In this document: in pieces, positions 39,945 through 49,852 of the stretch | Numbering within the stretch: the stretch's first letter is position 1 | Layout: each line of letters begins with the position of its first letter | Assembly (NCBI RefSeq): GCF_002119525.1 | Contig: NZ_CP017916.1 | Location: 1,240,001 to 1,304,000, forward strand | Length of the DNA stretch: 64,000 bases | Direction: 5' to 3' | Source: Vibrio syngnathi | Lineage (GTDB): Bacteria > Pseudomonadota > Gammaproteobacteria > Enterobacterales > Vibrionaceae | Notes under the pieces: model-generated | What the model saw: only the letters and a program-made list of their open reading frames with translations | What the model was told of the DNA's origin: nothing | Databases searched by the model: none | Program-made: the position numbers and the translations under genes

Positions 39945-40691
39945 TTAAGCGGCAGCTGCGAACTGAGCTAGAAACATCTCTTTACGTTCGTTGAAGCGGT
40001 TTACTAGGTCGTCAACAGAAGCTTGGTCGTATGGCTTAAGGCCACTTGCTACCATGCGTTTCACGCCTTTACCGACAACGCCGCCGTCTTCTTTGAAATC
40101 GAAGTTCAGTGTCACGATGCCACGCTTGCCTTCAACATTAAAAGTCGCACCAGAGAATTCAACTTCTGGGTGAGATAGGTCTAGGCGAGTAAATTCAACT
40201 TCCATGCTCTCGTAAATCACAAGAGGACGCTGGCAGTTGATCATCATTTGCTGTTCTTCCATTAGAGGAACCATGATGTGTGGGAAGTTCATACCAGAGA
40301 ACTTAACGTAGTTTGTTACTACGTGTTCGATGAATGCTTGATCGTGGCTCTTTTCACCTTCACAAGACATGTGTAGGTACTCTTTGCCTTTCTCGTCAAC
40401 CAGTGAGCTTTCTTTCTCACACTTGTTGTCAACGCTTAGCGCAATACCGTTACCCACCATACCTGAAAAATCAAAACGCATTTTTTGGCTGATGCCTTCT
40501 TTTTGCAGAAGTACTGCAAACAAAAGATCGCCAGGCACGCAGAAGCGCTTGTTGTCTTCATCGTGAATTGGGTTGAAGTCAGCAGCTACTTTTTTAGCAA
40601 AGTGGCTAGCTTGTTCACGAGTGAATTGAAATTGATTGTCTTCAGTAGAAAAGTAAGGTGTCAGAAACATAGTATCGCTATTAGTCATCAA
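39945..40691 (-). CDS. DUF3581 protein (hotdog/MaoC-like)
   Basis: A 248-aa cytoplasmic protein matching DUF3581, widespread in Vibrio and related genera. Near the N-terminus, KKVAADFNPIHDEDNKRFCV resembles the D-x-N-P-x-H hydratase motif of MaoC-type hotdog proteins, and GMVGNGIALSV resembles a later hotdog strand. Hydratase or thioester activity is a reasonable but unproven reading. The terminator at 39859-39893 ends the transcript. Confidence 0.8.
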   Translation of the reverse strand: MMTNSDTMFLTPYFSTEDNQFQFTREQASHFAKKVAADFNPIHDEDNKRFCVPGDLLFAVLLQKEGISQKMRFDFSGMVGNGIALSVDNKCEKESSLVDEKGKEYLHMSCEGEKSHDQAFIEHVVTNYVKFSGMNFPHIMVPLMEEQQMMINCQRPLVIYESMEVEFTRLDLSHPEVEFSGATFNVEGKRGIVTLNFDFKEDGGVVGKGVKRMVASGLKPYDQASVDDLVNRFNERKEMFLAQFAAAA

Positions 40692-40797
40692 ATCTGGCGG
40701 GGATTATAGCTAACTAACTTGGTTTTAATGGTCTATCCAGTTTACGAGGGCCGAAAAGGAGGGAGATTGATGAGAAGGCGGGCTGGTGAGAAAAATA

Positions 40798-40824
40798 ATA
40801 AAGGTCTAGAAAATCTAGACCTTT
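40798..40824 (-). terminator. Terminator of the 339-aa lipoprotein gene
   Basis: Arms AAAGGTCTAGA and TCTAGACCTTT around an AAA loop (40800-40824); on the minus strand followed by TATTATTTTT. Confidence 0.82.
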
Positions 40825-40836
40825 ATTTATATAAGC

Positions 40837-41856
40837 TTATTTTTTATTAGGGAAGAACCACTTATCTAAATAATCACTCATTGGTGTAAAAGCAAGGTTC
40901 GCATAGTTAAATGGGTAATTAGCGGTTGTTGTTTCACCACTTGCGATTTTACCGACCGCAGTAAAGCCTTTTGGCTGGTTTGCGTCTTTCAGCTCATTCG
41001 GGAACTTACCGTTAGCAGGGTTCACTTTGTATTCGTAAACCAATCCTAAAAATGCGCCTGGGTTGAGGTTCTTTTTGACAGTATGGACTGAGTCTAATTT
41101 GCCATTCGAAATGTCATCACCATCGTCATTAATACTTGTACCATTACTTGAGAGACATTTGCTTGGAGTACCATCAATACGATCTGCACCTAACTGCCCG
41201 TTGCCGTAGTTACATTCATCGTATTTTAGGTAGCCTAAAGCTGGTGTGCCGGTTCCTATCTTATTGTTAATAAGGTTTTTGAATCCTGCGTAGCTTTGGG
41301 TTAGCTCAGCGCCAACCTCTGTGTTGTTGTCACCATCAACGTAGTAATCGAAAACTTGCAGTAGTTTTTGATATGTCGTGGTGCTTTTTGTTTCATCTAC
41401 GCCTGACAGGTCAGTATAAATAAGCTCTAAACCATTGATGTTAGGGGTGCTCGCATACATATTTTGTGCAAGTGCAAGCACGAATTTACCATGAGCTGTA
41501 GAAGGATCTGGTTCTCCTTCTGTTATGCCAATGAGTATTTTTTTCTGGCTAAACTGTTTTCTCACATCATCATGAGCCCATTTAAGCAAATTTTCGACTT
41601 GCAGTTTTACGGCATCTTGCTGAACTTGAGTAATGTTTGGACCAATCGGCAGAATGTAAATACCTTTTTCAAAAGCACAGTTTGGCACTTCAGCAGCCGT
41701 TGAACAGTTATCGATACTTGTATAGGTTGCGACTTTAGTTAGCGTAGGTGTAGTAGGTGTAGTAGGAGCTGTTTTGCTGTCTGAGCCACAGCCTCCTAAA
41801 ACTAAAGTGCTGATAAGGGCTGTTGTAAGCAGGATTGGGGATTTTTTTGTTATCAT
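40837..41856 (-). CDS. Lipoprotein of unknown function, 339 aa
   Basis: The signal peptide ends in lipobox LGGC-GSDS, followed by a Thr/Pro-rich linker (about residues 28-40). The rest is a single globular domain without a family I recognise. Notable stretches are ILIGITEGEPDPSTAHGKFV and LELIYTDLSGVDE, plus an Asp/Asn-rich DDGDDISNGKLDSV loop that could bind calcium. It could be an outer-membrane or periplasmic surface lipoprotein. It is transcribed alone, with terminator 40798-40824. Confidence 0.7.
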   Translation of the reverse strand: MITKKSPILLTTALISTLVLGGCGSDSKTAPTTPTTPTLTKVATYTSIDNCSTAAEVPNCAFEKGIYILPIGPNITQVQQDAVKLQVENLLKWAHDDVRKQFSQKKILIGITEGEPDPSTAHGKFVLALAQNMYASTPNINGLELIYTDLSGVDETKSTTTYQKLLQVFDYYVDGDNNTEVGAELTQSYAGFKNLINNKIGTGTPALGYLKYDECNYGNGQLGADRIDGTPSKCLSSNGTSINDDGDDISNGKLDSVHTVKKNLNPGAFLGLVYEYKVNPANGKFPNELKDANQPKGFTAVGKIASGETTTANYPFNYANLAFTPMSDYLDKWFFPNKK

Positions 41857-41940
41857 TGGTAATGAACTTTCCGACAGTGAGTGATAATTTTTCGGATAAT
41901 ATCATTCCTATCAATAAGTGTGTTCATTTTTATGGATAAG

Positions 41941-41965
41941 TGGGCTGTAACGAGAGTACAGCCCA
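41941..41965 (-). terminator. Probable terminator of the hut operon
   Basis: Arms TGGGCTGTA and TACAGCCCA, 15 bp after the hutH stop. The T-tract after it is weak (CTTATCC), so confidence is moderate. Confidence 0.5.
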
Positions 41966-41979
41966 GTATACGGAAAGTA

Positions 41980-43512
41980 TTAAAAACTTGACAGCGTACC
42001 TTCTGGCATTAAGTGGTTATGGACGGATAACTTGAGCAACAGGTTAGCTTGTTCAATATCCGGTGCAAAATATCTGTCTTTGTCGTAGAAGCTCACTTTC
42101 TCACGCAAAATTTGCTTGGCTTCTTCAACGCGAGGAGATGACAGGTTTGGCGCTCGGAAATCGAGCCCTTGTGCTGCTGCTAAATATTCTACTGCCAATA
42201 TCCCACGGGTGTTTTCAGCCATGTATCTAAGCCTACGAGCGGCAAAGGTGGCCATTGATACGTGGTCTTCTTGGTTTGCAGAAGTAGGTAGGCTGTCTAT
42301 TGATGCCGGGTGGGCCAATGTTTTGTTCTCACTAGCGAGTGCTGCAGACGTTACTTGAGCAATCATAAAGCCTGAATTCACGCCGCCGTTATCGACTAAG
42401 AAAGGTGGAAGCTTGCTTAGTGCGCTATCAATCAGCAGTGCCATTCTTCGCTCTGACAAGCTACCGATCTCGGCAATGGCCAATGCAAGGTTATCTGCTG
42501 CCATTGCGACGGGCTCTGCGTGGAAGTTACCGCCCGAAATGATGTCGCCATCGTCAGCGAAAACTAGCGGGTTGTCGGATACTGCATTTGCTTCAATGTT
42601 TAAGGTTTCTGCTGAATTACGAATCTGCTGTAAACACGCCCCCATCACTTGAGGCTGACAACGCAGTGAGTAAGGGTCTTGAACCTTTTCACAACAAGTG
42701 TGTGATTCACCAATCTCACTCTTTTGATCAAGCATATGACGGTAAGCAAGTGCTGCATCCATTTGGCCACGGTGACCACGAACGCGGTGAATACGAGGAT
42801 CAAACGGACGACGGCTACCTAGCGCGGCTTCTACAGACATTGCACCACACACGGTTGCAGACGCGAATAGGTCTTCAGCTGCGAATAGACCTTCTAATGC
42901 AAATGCTGTCGATGCTTGTGTGCCGTTTAACAGCGCCAGACCTTCTTTAGGTGCTAGCGTTATAGGCTCCAAGCCTGCGATCTGCATTGCTTCTAAGCCA
43001 GTGATGATCTTGCCGTTGTGGCGTGCTTGGCCTTCACCTAGCAGTACCGTACTCATGTGGGCGAGGGGAGCAAGATCTCCGGAAGCACCCACAGATCCTT
43101 TTTGTGGAACACATGGGTAAACCTGTGCGTTCACAAGATCGATAAGGGCATTAATCACTTTGAGGCGGATACCCGAGTAACCGCGAGACAAGCTGTTAAT
43201 CTTTAACACCATCATCAAGCGAACAGTTTCATCAGACATGAATTTACCAATGCCCGCCGCGTGAGAAAGCACGATACTTTTCTGTAGTACTTCTAAATCC
43301 TCAGGGGCGATTTTGGTATTTGCTAACAAGCCAAAACCCGTGTTGATGCCATACACAGTGCGATCTTCAGCAATCACTTGTTCGACAACGTGCATGCTCG
43401 CTTCTATATCAGGAATCGCTGCAGGATCGAGAGATAAATTCACAGGGCTACGGCTAATCTTACGCAGTTCAGGCAGGCCTAGAAGTCCTGGCTTAAGTAA
43501 TAAATTCAACAT
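41980..43512 (-). CDS. hutH: Histidine ammonia-lyase
   Basis: A 510-aa enzyme for the first step of histidine degradation, histidine to urocanate plus ammonia. The autocatalytic MIO cofactor triad Ala-Ser-Gly is in [15 protein letters not shown] (about residue 142). Other family blocks are YGINTGFG and [15 protein letters not shown]. The start at 43512 is chosen because TCTGGAGAAAAC precedes it; an in-frame ATG at 43527 overlaps the hutU stop (TAATG). It is the last gene of the hut transcript. Confidence 0.97.
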   Translation of the reverse strand: MLNLLLKPGLLGLPELRKISRSPVNLSLDPAAIPDIEASMHVVEQVIAEDRTVYGINTGFGLLANTKIAPEDLEVLQKSIVLSHAAGIGKFMSDETVRLMMVLKINSLSRGYSGIRLKVINALIDLVNAQVYPCVPQKGSVGASGDLAPLAHMSTVLLGEGQARHNGKIITGLEAMQIAGLEPITLAPKEGLALLNGTQASTAFALEGLFAAEDLFASATVCGAMSVEAALGSRRPFDPRIHRVRGHRGQMDAALAYRHMLDQKSEIGESHTCCEKVQDPYSLRCQPQVMGACLQQIRNSAETLNIEANAVSDNPLVFADDGDIISGGNFHAEPVAMAADNLALAIAEIGSLSERRMALLIDSALSKLPPFLVDNGGVNSGFMIAQVTSAALASENKTLAHPASIDSLPTSANQEDHVSMATFAARRLRYMAENTRGILAVEYLAAAQGLDFRAPNLSSPRVEEAKQILREKVSFYDKDRYFAPDIEQANLLLKLSVHNHLMPEGTLSSF

Positions 43513-43526
43513 GTTTTCTCCAGACA

Positions 43527-45221
43527 TTAAAGGCGACGAAGTTCTTCGTTTAGCATAGGTAAATCAAGCTTCTGCTCTTTAGCACACTGCTTGGCAATAT
43601 CGTAACCCGCATCAGCATGACGCATAACGCCAGTAGCCGGATCATTGTGAAGTACACGAGCAATACGTTGTGATGCATCTTCGCTACCGTCACAACAAAT
43701 CACCATACCCGAGTGTTGTGAGAAGCCCATGCCAACGCCGCCGCCATGGTGCAGAGAAACCCATGTTGCGCCACCAGCTGTGTTCAGAAGGGCATTCAAA
43801 AGAGGCCAATCAGAAACTGCATCAGAGCCATCCATCATGCCTTCTGTTTCGCGGTTCGGGCTTGCTACTGAGCCCGAATCTAGGTGGTCACGACCGATAA
43901 CAACGGGTGCTTTCAGTTCGCCATTTTTCACCATTTCATTGAATGCTTGTCCTAAACGTTCACGATCTTTCAATCCAACCCAACAGATACGAGCTGGTAG
44001 GCCTTGGAACTGAATGCGTTCACGCGCCATATCTAGCCAGTTATGTAGATGTGGGTTGTCAGGAATCAGTTCTTTTACTTTTTGGTCTGTTTTGTAGATG
44101 TCTTCTGGGTCGCCAGAAAGGGCAGCCCAACGGAACGGACCGATGCCTTCACAAAATAAAGGTCGTATATAGGCTGGAACGAAGCCTGGGAAATCAAATG
44201 CGTTTTCCACACCTTCTTCCAGTGCCATTTGGCGAATGTTGTTGCCGTAATCTACGGTCGCAGCGCCACGGTACTGAAGATCTAGCATAGCTTGTACTTG
44301 AATGGCCATGGACTGCTTAGCGGCTTTCACTACTTTAGCTTCATCAATGGTTCGTTCTTGTGCTGCTTTCTCCATCGTCCAACCTTGCGGCAAGTATCCG
44401 TTCAGCGGATCGTGGGCAGAGGTTTGGTCAGTCACTACGTCAGGCGTGATATTGCGTTCAACAAGCTCTGGGAATACGTCTGCTGCGTTACCGAGTAGGC
44501 CAACAGAGATTGGCGTGTCTGATTCTTTAATCATAGCCATCGCTTCATCGATGCTGGTGGCTTTTTTGTCGACATAACCAGTACGCAAGCGGTAATCGAT
44601 TCGTGATTCATCACATTCAACCGCAATCATCGAGAAACCTGCCATTGTTGCAGCAAGAGGTTGAGCACCGCCCATGCCGCCAAGACCACCCGTTAGAACC
44701 CACTTACCGTTTGCTTCGCCTTGAAAGTGCTTCTTCGCGATAGCAACAAAGGTTTCGTAAGTACCTTGAACGATGCCTTGAGAGCCAATGTAAATCCAGC
44801 TACCTGCTGTCATTTGGCCGTACATCATCAAGCCTTCTTTATCGAGCTCGTTGAAGTGCTCCCAGTTTGCCCAGTGTGGAACAAGGTTAGAGTTCGCGAT
44901 CAGTACGCGAGGCGCGTTTTTATGAGTCGGGAACACGCCCACAGGTTTACCTGATTGAACAAGTAACGTTTGGTCGTCTTCTAAACGCTCCAATACTTCA
45001 ACAATCTTGTCATAACATTTCCAATCACGCGCCGCGCGACCGATACCGCCATACACAACCAGTGCATGTGGATGTTCTGCCACATCAGGGTCTAGGTTAT
45101 TCATCAGCATACGCAGTGGTGCTTCTGTTAACCAAGATTTAGCGCGCAAAGTGGTACCATGAGGTGCGCGAATTTCGCGAGTCGTGTCGAGACGAGGGTC
45201 ACTGTTGTGGTGTTCCGTCAT
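43527..45221 (-). CDS. hutU: Urocanate hydratase
   Basis: A 564-aa NAD-dependent urocanase that makes imidazolone propionate. NAD-binding [20 protein letters not shown] and the catalytic-site region [18 protein letters not shown] are present. So is [20 protein letters not shown] near the C-terminus. Length matches the family (about 557 aa). Start 45221 has AAGGAATTCC upstream. A hexamer repeat fills the gap to hutG. Confidence 0.97.
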   Translation of the reverse strand: MTEHHNSDPRLDTTREIRAPHGTTLRAKSWLTEAPLRMLMNNLDPDVAEHPHALVVYGGIGRAARDWKCYDKIVEVLERLEDDQTLLVQSGKPVGVFPTHKNAPRVLIANSNLVPHWANWEHFNELDKEGLMMYGQMTAGSWIYIGSQGIVQGTYETFVAIAKKHFQGEANGKWVLTGGLGGMGGAQPLAATMAGFSMIAVECDESRIDYRLRTGYVDKKATSIDEAMAMIKESDTPISVGLLGNAADVFPELVERNITPDVVTDQTSAHDPLNGYLPQGWTMEKAAQERTIDEAKVVKAAKQSMAIQVQAMLDLQYRGAATVDYGNNIRQMALEEGVENAFDFPGFVPAYIRPLFCEGIGPFRWAALSGDPEDIYKTDQKVKELIPDNPHLHNWLDMARERIQFQGLPARICWVGLKDRERLGQAFNEMVKNGELKAPVVIGRDHLDSGSVASPNRETEGMMDGSDAVSDWPLLNALLNTAGGATWVSLHHGGGVGMGFSQHSGMVICCDGSEDASQRIARVLHNDPATGVMRHADAGYDIAKQCAKEQKLDLPMLNEELRRL

Positions 45222-45254
45222 TTTGGAATTCCTTCTGTTTCACGTTATATCGTT

Positions 45255-45302
45255 GTAGTTGTAGTTGTAGTTGTAGTTGTAGTTGTAGTTGTAGTTGTAG
45301 TT
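45255..45302. repeat. Hexanucleotide tandem repeat (GTAGTT)8 between hutG and hutU
   Basis: Eight perfect GTAGTT units (AACTAC on the transcribed strand) lie in the 96-bp gap between the hutG stop and hutU start. The length could vary by slippage and change the spacing within the operon. Confidence 0.97.
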
Positions 45303-45317
45303 ATCGGTATAGCTGGA

Positions 45318-46382
45318 TTAGTCGCTGGCCATTGCACTGGCTATATCCCAACACAAACGTGCCGCCAATCGAGCCGTTTGGCCATCGATGTCGTAGTCTG
45401 GGTTGTATTCCGCAATGTCCGCGATAATGAGTTTTTCTCTGTGTTGGAAAATCTGTTCTAGAAAAGGAGCAAGTGCTTCATAGCTCACGCCTCTTGCCGC
45501 TGGTGCACTTACGCCCGGTGCTGCCGCTGCTGGGAATACGTCAAGGTCGATAGTGAGATAGAGATAATCACACTCAGCGATGAATTTTTGCAACTTAACC
45601 AGTTGAGCGACTTGGTTTACTTGGGTCATGTTGCGGTCGTGTTCATACCAAACACCTAGTTGGTCAGCTTTGTTAAACAGCGCTTTGGTATTACTAGCCG
45701 CGCTAACGCCAAGACAAGCGTAATGAAACGGCCATTGATACGTTTGGCTGTAATTACTTATTTGGTTGAAAGGTGTGCCTGAGCTCGGTTTAACATCAGC
45801 GATGTCGCTTTCAAATTCACGAAGATCAAAATGAGCATCAAAGTTAACGATGCCAATCTTAGGTTTGCGTACTGGCTGATCTTTATCAAGGCGTTCCGCA
45901 TTATGTAGGTGCTCCGTTTGATGTAAATGCTCAGCGAGGCCTTGGAACGATGCCCAAGCAACCTCGTGACCACCGCCAAGGGTAATCACTTTGTTGGTTG
46001 ATAAAGCATTGGCAATAACCGAAGCACACTGTTTTTGACTGACTTCAAGTTGGCCATCATTGCACTCGATATCACCGAGATCCGCTATGTGTGCGTCACT
46101 GTGCCAAGCCATATTCGCCAGAGCTTGGCGTATCAGGTTAGGCGCTTGTTTCGCACCCACGCGTCCTTTATTTCTTGCAACACCGGCATCACTGGCAAAG
46201 CCAACCAAGGCGATGCCGCGGTCATTAAGCTCGTCACTTAAATCACTATGTTGCACTTGTTTGGTAATGTGATGTACGCGTGTGCCGAGTGCGCCATCTT
46301 CAAGATCATTACGCCCAGTCCACACGAAGTTATGTACGGTTTCTGAGTTCTTTTGAATGCCGTTGGAATTAGATTGAGTCAT
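45318..46382 (-). CDS. hutG: Formimidoylglutamase
   Basis: A 354-aa arginase/ureohydrolase-family enzyme that cleaves N-formimino-glutamate to glutamate and formamide. Manganese-ligand motifs are [18 protein letters not shown] and [22 protein letters not shown]. The frame is open to 46430, but start 46382 (MTQSNSNG) has GGCGAGGTG upstream and overlaps the hutI stop by 14 bp, indicating coupling. Confidence 0.94.
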   Translation of the reverse strand: MTQSNSNGIQKNSETVHNFVWTGRNDLEDGALGTRVHHITKQVQHSDLSDELNDRGIALVGFASDAGVARNKGRVGAKQAPNLIRQALANMAWHSDAHIADLGDIECNDGQLEVSQKQCASVIANALSTNKVITLGGGHEVAWASFQGLAEHLHQTEHLHNAERLDKDQPVRKPKIGIVNFDAHFDLREFESDIADVKPSSGTPFNQISNYSQTYQWPFHYACLGVSAASNTKALFNKADQLGVWYEHDRNMTQVNQVAQLVKLQKFIAECDYLYLTIDLDVFPAAAAPGVSAPAARGVSYEALAPFLEQIFQHREKLIIADIAEYNPDYDIDGQTARLAARLCWDIASAMASD

Positions 46383-47619
46383 GACACACCTCGCCATTAA
46401 CAATGCGTTTATGCAGATGAGGAACACCAACTTGATAGCTCAGATCTGCTGGGTGCTCGAGATTCCAGATAGCCAAATCAGCGGCATAACCCACTTCGAC
46501 TTTGCCTTTGGTTTGTGAGTCGCCAATGGCAGCGGCTGCGTTACAAGTTACACCACGCAGTGCTTCTTCAGGCGTCGTGCCAAATAAGGTGCAGCTCATG
46601 TTCATCATCAGCGTCAAATCAGCAAAGGGAGACGTGCCGGGGTTTAAGTCGGTCGCGATCGCCATTGGAATGTTGTGCTCGCGAAGTAGGGCAACAGGCG
46701 GCTGTTGAGTCTCTTTCAAGAAATAGAAAGCGCCGGGTAGCAAGGTCGCAACTGTGCCTGATTCTGCCAGTGCCTTGACTCCGGTTTCATCTAAGTACTC
46801 AACATGGTCAACAGAGAGTGCGCCGTATTTAGCTGCAAGCGCACTACCACCCATATTCGAAAGCTGTTCTGTGTGACCTTTAATCGCGAGCCCATGCTTT
46901 TTGGCTGCTGCAAATACACGTTCGGTTTGTTCTAGGTTGAAGCCGATAGATTCGCAGAAGACGTCAACTGCATCGGCTAGGCCTTGCTCTGCAGCTTTAG
47001 GAATGATCTCTTGGCAAACCAGATCGATATAGCTGTCCGGTTGTTCTTTATATTCAGGTGGCACAGCATGCGCTGCAAGGAGAGTGGTGGTGATCTTAAT
47101 TCGGCGATGATTCTCTAAGGCTTTGGCTGCGCGTAACATCTTGAGTTCGTCATCAAGCGTTAAACCATAACCCGATTTTACTTCGATGCTGGTTACGCCA
47201 CTTCTTAGCAGGCCATCGAGTCTCGGTAGCGCCATTTCAACCAGTTCGGATTCTTGCGCTGCTCGTGTCGCGGTTACTGTCGCTAGAATGCCACCGCCTT
47301 GCTTGGCGATGTCGGTGTAAGACACACCATTCAAACGTTGCTCAAACTCGTTGGCACGATTACCCGCAAATATAAGGTGAGTGTGGCAATCAATCAGCCC
47401 TGGAGTGACGAGCTTGTTTTTGCAGTCATAGGTGATGTAATCCGCAGAGCTATCAATGCTCGGTTGTTCTACCTCAGAAGCAAGTACGCCTTGGTTTGAA
47501 CAAGAGATGGACACGATCTTACCGTCTTCGATAACGATATCTTGAGGGGAAGAGGGCTGATAACCATCGGCTCCCGAACTCATGGAGACCACTCGTGCGT
47601 TTTTGAGGATCAAATTCAT
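46369..47619 (-). CDS. hutI: Imidazolonepropionase
   Basis: A 416-aa amidohydrolase-family enzyme that opens the imidazolone ring to give formimino-glutamate. Metal-site motifs are [25 protein letters not shown] (as [13 protein letters not shown]), [10 protein letters not shown] and [11 protein letters not shown]. Start 47619 (MNLIL) is preferred over the GTG two codons earlier, since CTAGGTGATT then serves as ribosome-binding site. It overlaps hutG. Confidence 0.95.
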   Translation of the reverse strand: MNLILKNARVVSMSSGADGYQPSSPQDIVIEDGKIVSISCSNQGVLASEVEQPSIDSSADYITYDCKNKLVTPGLIDCHTHLIFAGNRANEFEQRLNGVSYTDIAKQGGGILATVTATRAAQESELVEMALPRLDGLLRSGVTSIEVKSGYGLTLDDELKMLRAAKALENHRRIKITTTLLAAHAVPPEYKEQPDSYIDLVCQEIIPKAAEQGLADAVDVFCESIGFNLEQTERVFAAAKKHGLAIKGHTEQLSNMGGSALAAKYGALSVDHVEYLDETGVKALAESGTVATLLPGAFYFLKETQQPPVALLREHNIPMAIATDLNPGTSPFADLTLMMNMSCTLFGTTPEEALRGVTCNAAAAIGDSQTKGKVEVGYAADLAIWNLEHPADLSYQVGVPHLHKRIVNGEVCHDSI

Positions 47620-47648
47620 AATCACCTAGATCTTTGCTAAACATTAAA

Positions 47649-47658
47649 TGTATATACA
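47649..47658. promoter_or_regulatory. Candidate HutC operator in the hutC-hutI gap
   Basis: The palindrome TGTATATACA lies within AAATGTATATACAAATA, 30 bp before hutI. It resembles HutC/GntR-type operators (TTGTATATACAA), and a similar half site (TTTGTATAATCAA) occurs before hutC at 48458-48473. Confidence 0.55.
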
Positions 47659-47732
47659 AATAAATAGGCTAAACGCTGACCCGAATCAAGTTGATGTTGC
47701 AAAAATGTGATCGTCGATCAGGATGATGTTCT

Positions 47733-48446
47733 TTAATCTAGAAGTATCTTGGAGCTTAATTTGTACTTAGAACCAGGATGGTAGAGCAATGCAAAGCTGA
47801 TTAGGCGCTCTTTACTCCATGTTCTTCTATTCAAAAGTAGGCAAGGCTCTGATTCAGATAGTTTTAGTGACGTTCTGATTTGAGAGTCAGGAATAATGGC
47901 TTCAACCGTGTGCTCGATAGCACTTAACGGGCAGCTTTTTGAAAGGTATTCATTGGGTGTCGAGGTTGAAAAGTCTTGCTCTAGGTATTTTGGGGCGGCT
48001 TGAGAGTTCACCCAACGCGCTTCCAGTTGTATCGGTGCGTTGTCGGCAAAGTGTATGATTTCACTATAGAACACTTCAGCATTGATCATCACTCCTAACC
48101 GTGTAGCCGTGCTTTCATCAGCTTTGATGCTATCGTGTTTGATAACTTGGCTAGTATACGTTTGGCCACGGTCTTTGATCTCTTGCGCGATGTTGTTGAT
48201 ATCAAGCAGCGGAGATTGCGCTTTTTCGTCTGGTTCACAAACAAAAGTGCCGAGCCTTGGCTTCCTGATGAGTTTGCCTTCAGACACCAGATCTCGAATG
48301 GCTTTATTCACTGTCATTCGACTCACTTTGAACTGCTCAGTGAGTTCTAGCTCTGTGGTTATCTGGTAACCCACTGGCCAGTGACCACTGGTGATATTGT
48401 CGTCTATGAACTGTTTTATCTGAAGGTAGAGCGGCGCTTTCGACAT
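47733..48446 (-). CDS. hutC: Histidine utilization repressor HutC (GntR family)
   Basis: A 237-aa regulator. The N-terminal GntR winged helix (YQITTELELTEQFKVSRMTV, NKAIRDLVSEG) is followed by a UTRA ligand domain (about residues 90-235). It is located upstream of, and in the same direction as, hutI-G-U-H, as expected for HutC, which binds urocanate and releases DNA. TGTATA-type palindromes before hutC and before hutI are its likely operators. Confidence 0.92.
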   Translation of the reverse strand: MSKAPLYLQIKQFIDDNITSGHWPVGYQITTELELTEQFKVSRMTVNKAIRDLVSEGKLIRKPRLGTFVCEPDEKAQSPLLDINNIAQEIKDRGQTYTSQVIKHDSIKADESTATRLGVMINAEVFYSEIIHFADNAPIQLEARWVNSQAAPKYLEQDFSTSTPNEYLSKSCPLSAIEHTVEAIIPDSQIRTSLKLSESEPCLLLNRRTWSKERLISFALLYHPGSKYKLSSKILLD

Positions 48447-48457
48447 AATGAAACCTT

Positions 48458-48473
48458 ATTTGATTATACAAAT
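48458..48473. promoter_or_regulatory. Candidate HutC autoregulatory site
   Basis: TTTGATTATACAAATA upstream of hutC (minus strand TATTTGTATAATCAAA) shares the TTGTATA core with the site at 47649-47658. Confidence 0.4.
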
Positions 48474-48627
48474 AGAGTAACGGATTTATTCACGATTTCA
48501 ACATTTCCTCGGGCAATGTGACCTTATTCAACATAGATGGGGCAAATTGCTTGATTCTGTGAGGCAAGTGTCGCAAATTGTCACGCAATAACTATTCGTA
48601 AATCAGATAATTAGAAAGGGAAATAAT

Positions 48628-49371
48628 ATGTTTAAGAAATTAAAGGCCTCGTTGGGCATCGGTGCAGCAAAAGTTGATACCGTCTTAGATAATGTTGAAG
48701 TTTTCCAAGGTGGAGAGTTGTCTGGCAATGTTCACATTGTTGGTGGTGACGCTGAGCAACAAATCGACCTGATTAACTTAGTTCTCAACACAGAAGTAAA
48801 AGTTGAAACGGAAGACAGCACCAGCTACGAAACCTTTTCACTGGGTCGTATTCAAGCGGTAGAGCCTTTCGTTATCCAACCGGGTGAAACCAAACTGGTT
48901 CCATTCCGTCTTAAGTTAAATGATGAAACGCCAGTCACCGCGTTGAACGCGCAAATGAATCAGTGTCACGTGTGGGTAGAAACCAACCTAGATATAGGCT
49001 TCGCGATTGACCCTAAAGACCGTGACTTCATCTCCGTACACCCATTGCCAACGGTCGCTAAAATTATCCAAGGTGTTGAAGCATCGGGTATGGCAATGGT
49101 GAAAGCAGACGTAGAGAAGGGCTTCTTAAAAGGCAACAGCTTTGCTTCTCGTTCGGGCTGTTACCAAGAGATTGAATTTCGCAGTGGTGGCTTTATGAAT
49201 AATAAAGAGATCGAGCTGTCATTCATCGTTGAAGGCTCAATGGTTCACTGCTTAGCAGAAATCGACCGTTCAATGAGCTTCCGTGGCGACCAATACATCT
49301 CATTCAGCTTGCCTGCTAACGCTGCTGACTCAGACATCCGCAACGCTGTATCAAGAATCATGAGTGCGTAG
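48628..49371 (+). CDS. Spo0M-like (arrestin-fold) protein
   Basis: A 247-aa member of the Spo0M/SpoOM family. The start MFKKLKASLGIGAAKVDTVL, then EVFQGGELSGNVHIVGG, is highly characteristic. Further beta strands fit the arrestin-like N domain. The C-terminal GDQYISFSLPANAADSDI block is also typical. Outside Bacillus the role is unknown, perhaps cell morphology or stress. The gene stands alone, with terminator 49431-49460. Confidence 0.88.
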   Translation: MFKKLKASLGIGAAKVDTVLDNVEVFQGGELSGNVHIVGGDAEQQIDLINLVLNTEVKVETEDSTSYETFSLGRIQAVEPFVIQPGETKLVPFRLKLNDETPVTALNAQMNQCHVWVETNLDIGFAIDPKDRDFISVHPLPTVAKIIQGVEASGMAMVKADVEKGFLKGNSFASRSGCYQEIEFRSGGFMNNKEIELSFIVEGSMVHCLAEIDRSMSFRGDQYISFSLPANAADSDIRNAVSRIMSA

Positions 49372-49430
49372 TTGCTCTCTCTGTTAGTAGTTACTCTTTC
49401 TATTAGTAGAGACAAGACAGTAAGATTTCT

Positions 49431-49460
49431 AAAGCCGAACTTTTTAGTTCGGCTTTTTTG
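49431..49460 (+). terminator. Terminator of the Spo0M-like gene
   Basis: Arms AAAGCCGAAC (49431-49440) and GTTCGGCTTT (49447-49456), then TTTTG. Confidence 0.87.
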
Positions 49461-49487
49461 TTTCTACTCTCTCGACCTGAAACGTGT

Positions 49488-49772
49488 TTACCACTGATGC
49501 CGATAGGCCAATTGAAAAGCGACATCGGTGGAGTTGTCCATGTTGAAGATGTTCTCGATTATGGATATCTCGACCGCTGAGCGTTGCATGAGATAGCGAT
49601 ACCCAAACATCACTTCATTCGCGGCTTCTGAAAATTCAGTGTCACCGTCTTCATACCAACGATACTCAAGGTGCAACTCGTGGTGTGATATCCCCCCATT
49701 CAGGGCCAAATTATAATAAGAGATTTTGGAGGAACTGAGTTCCAATATCTTAAGTTGTGAGTTTTGATACAT
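49488..49772 (-). pseudogene. C-terminal remnant of a DUF3187 outer-membrane protein gene
   Basis: The 94-codon frame ends with ISIIENIFNMDNSTDVAFQL and then AYRHQW. With the preceding LHLEYRWYEDGDTEFSEAAN block, this is the C-terminal beta-strand region of DUF3187 proteins, which are normally about 300 aa with a signal peptide. The N-terminal two thirds are absent. No continuation is found on the far side of the accessory island. The frame breaks at or shortly before 49772, which marks the left edge of foreign DNA. Confidence 0.65.
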
Positions 49773-49852
49773 GTTGGTTAGAACTTATAGGAACCTAGAG
49801 GAATATCATGTATTTTTATAGCAATTCATTATATTAAAATCAAAGAGATAGC

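Noticed and set aside
45159..45461. Open frame with a poly-valine stretch opposite the hut genes
   Set aside because: It is produced by translating the GTAGTT repeat and lies over hutU/hutG on the other strand. No ribosome-binding site or family.
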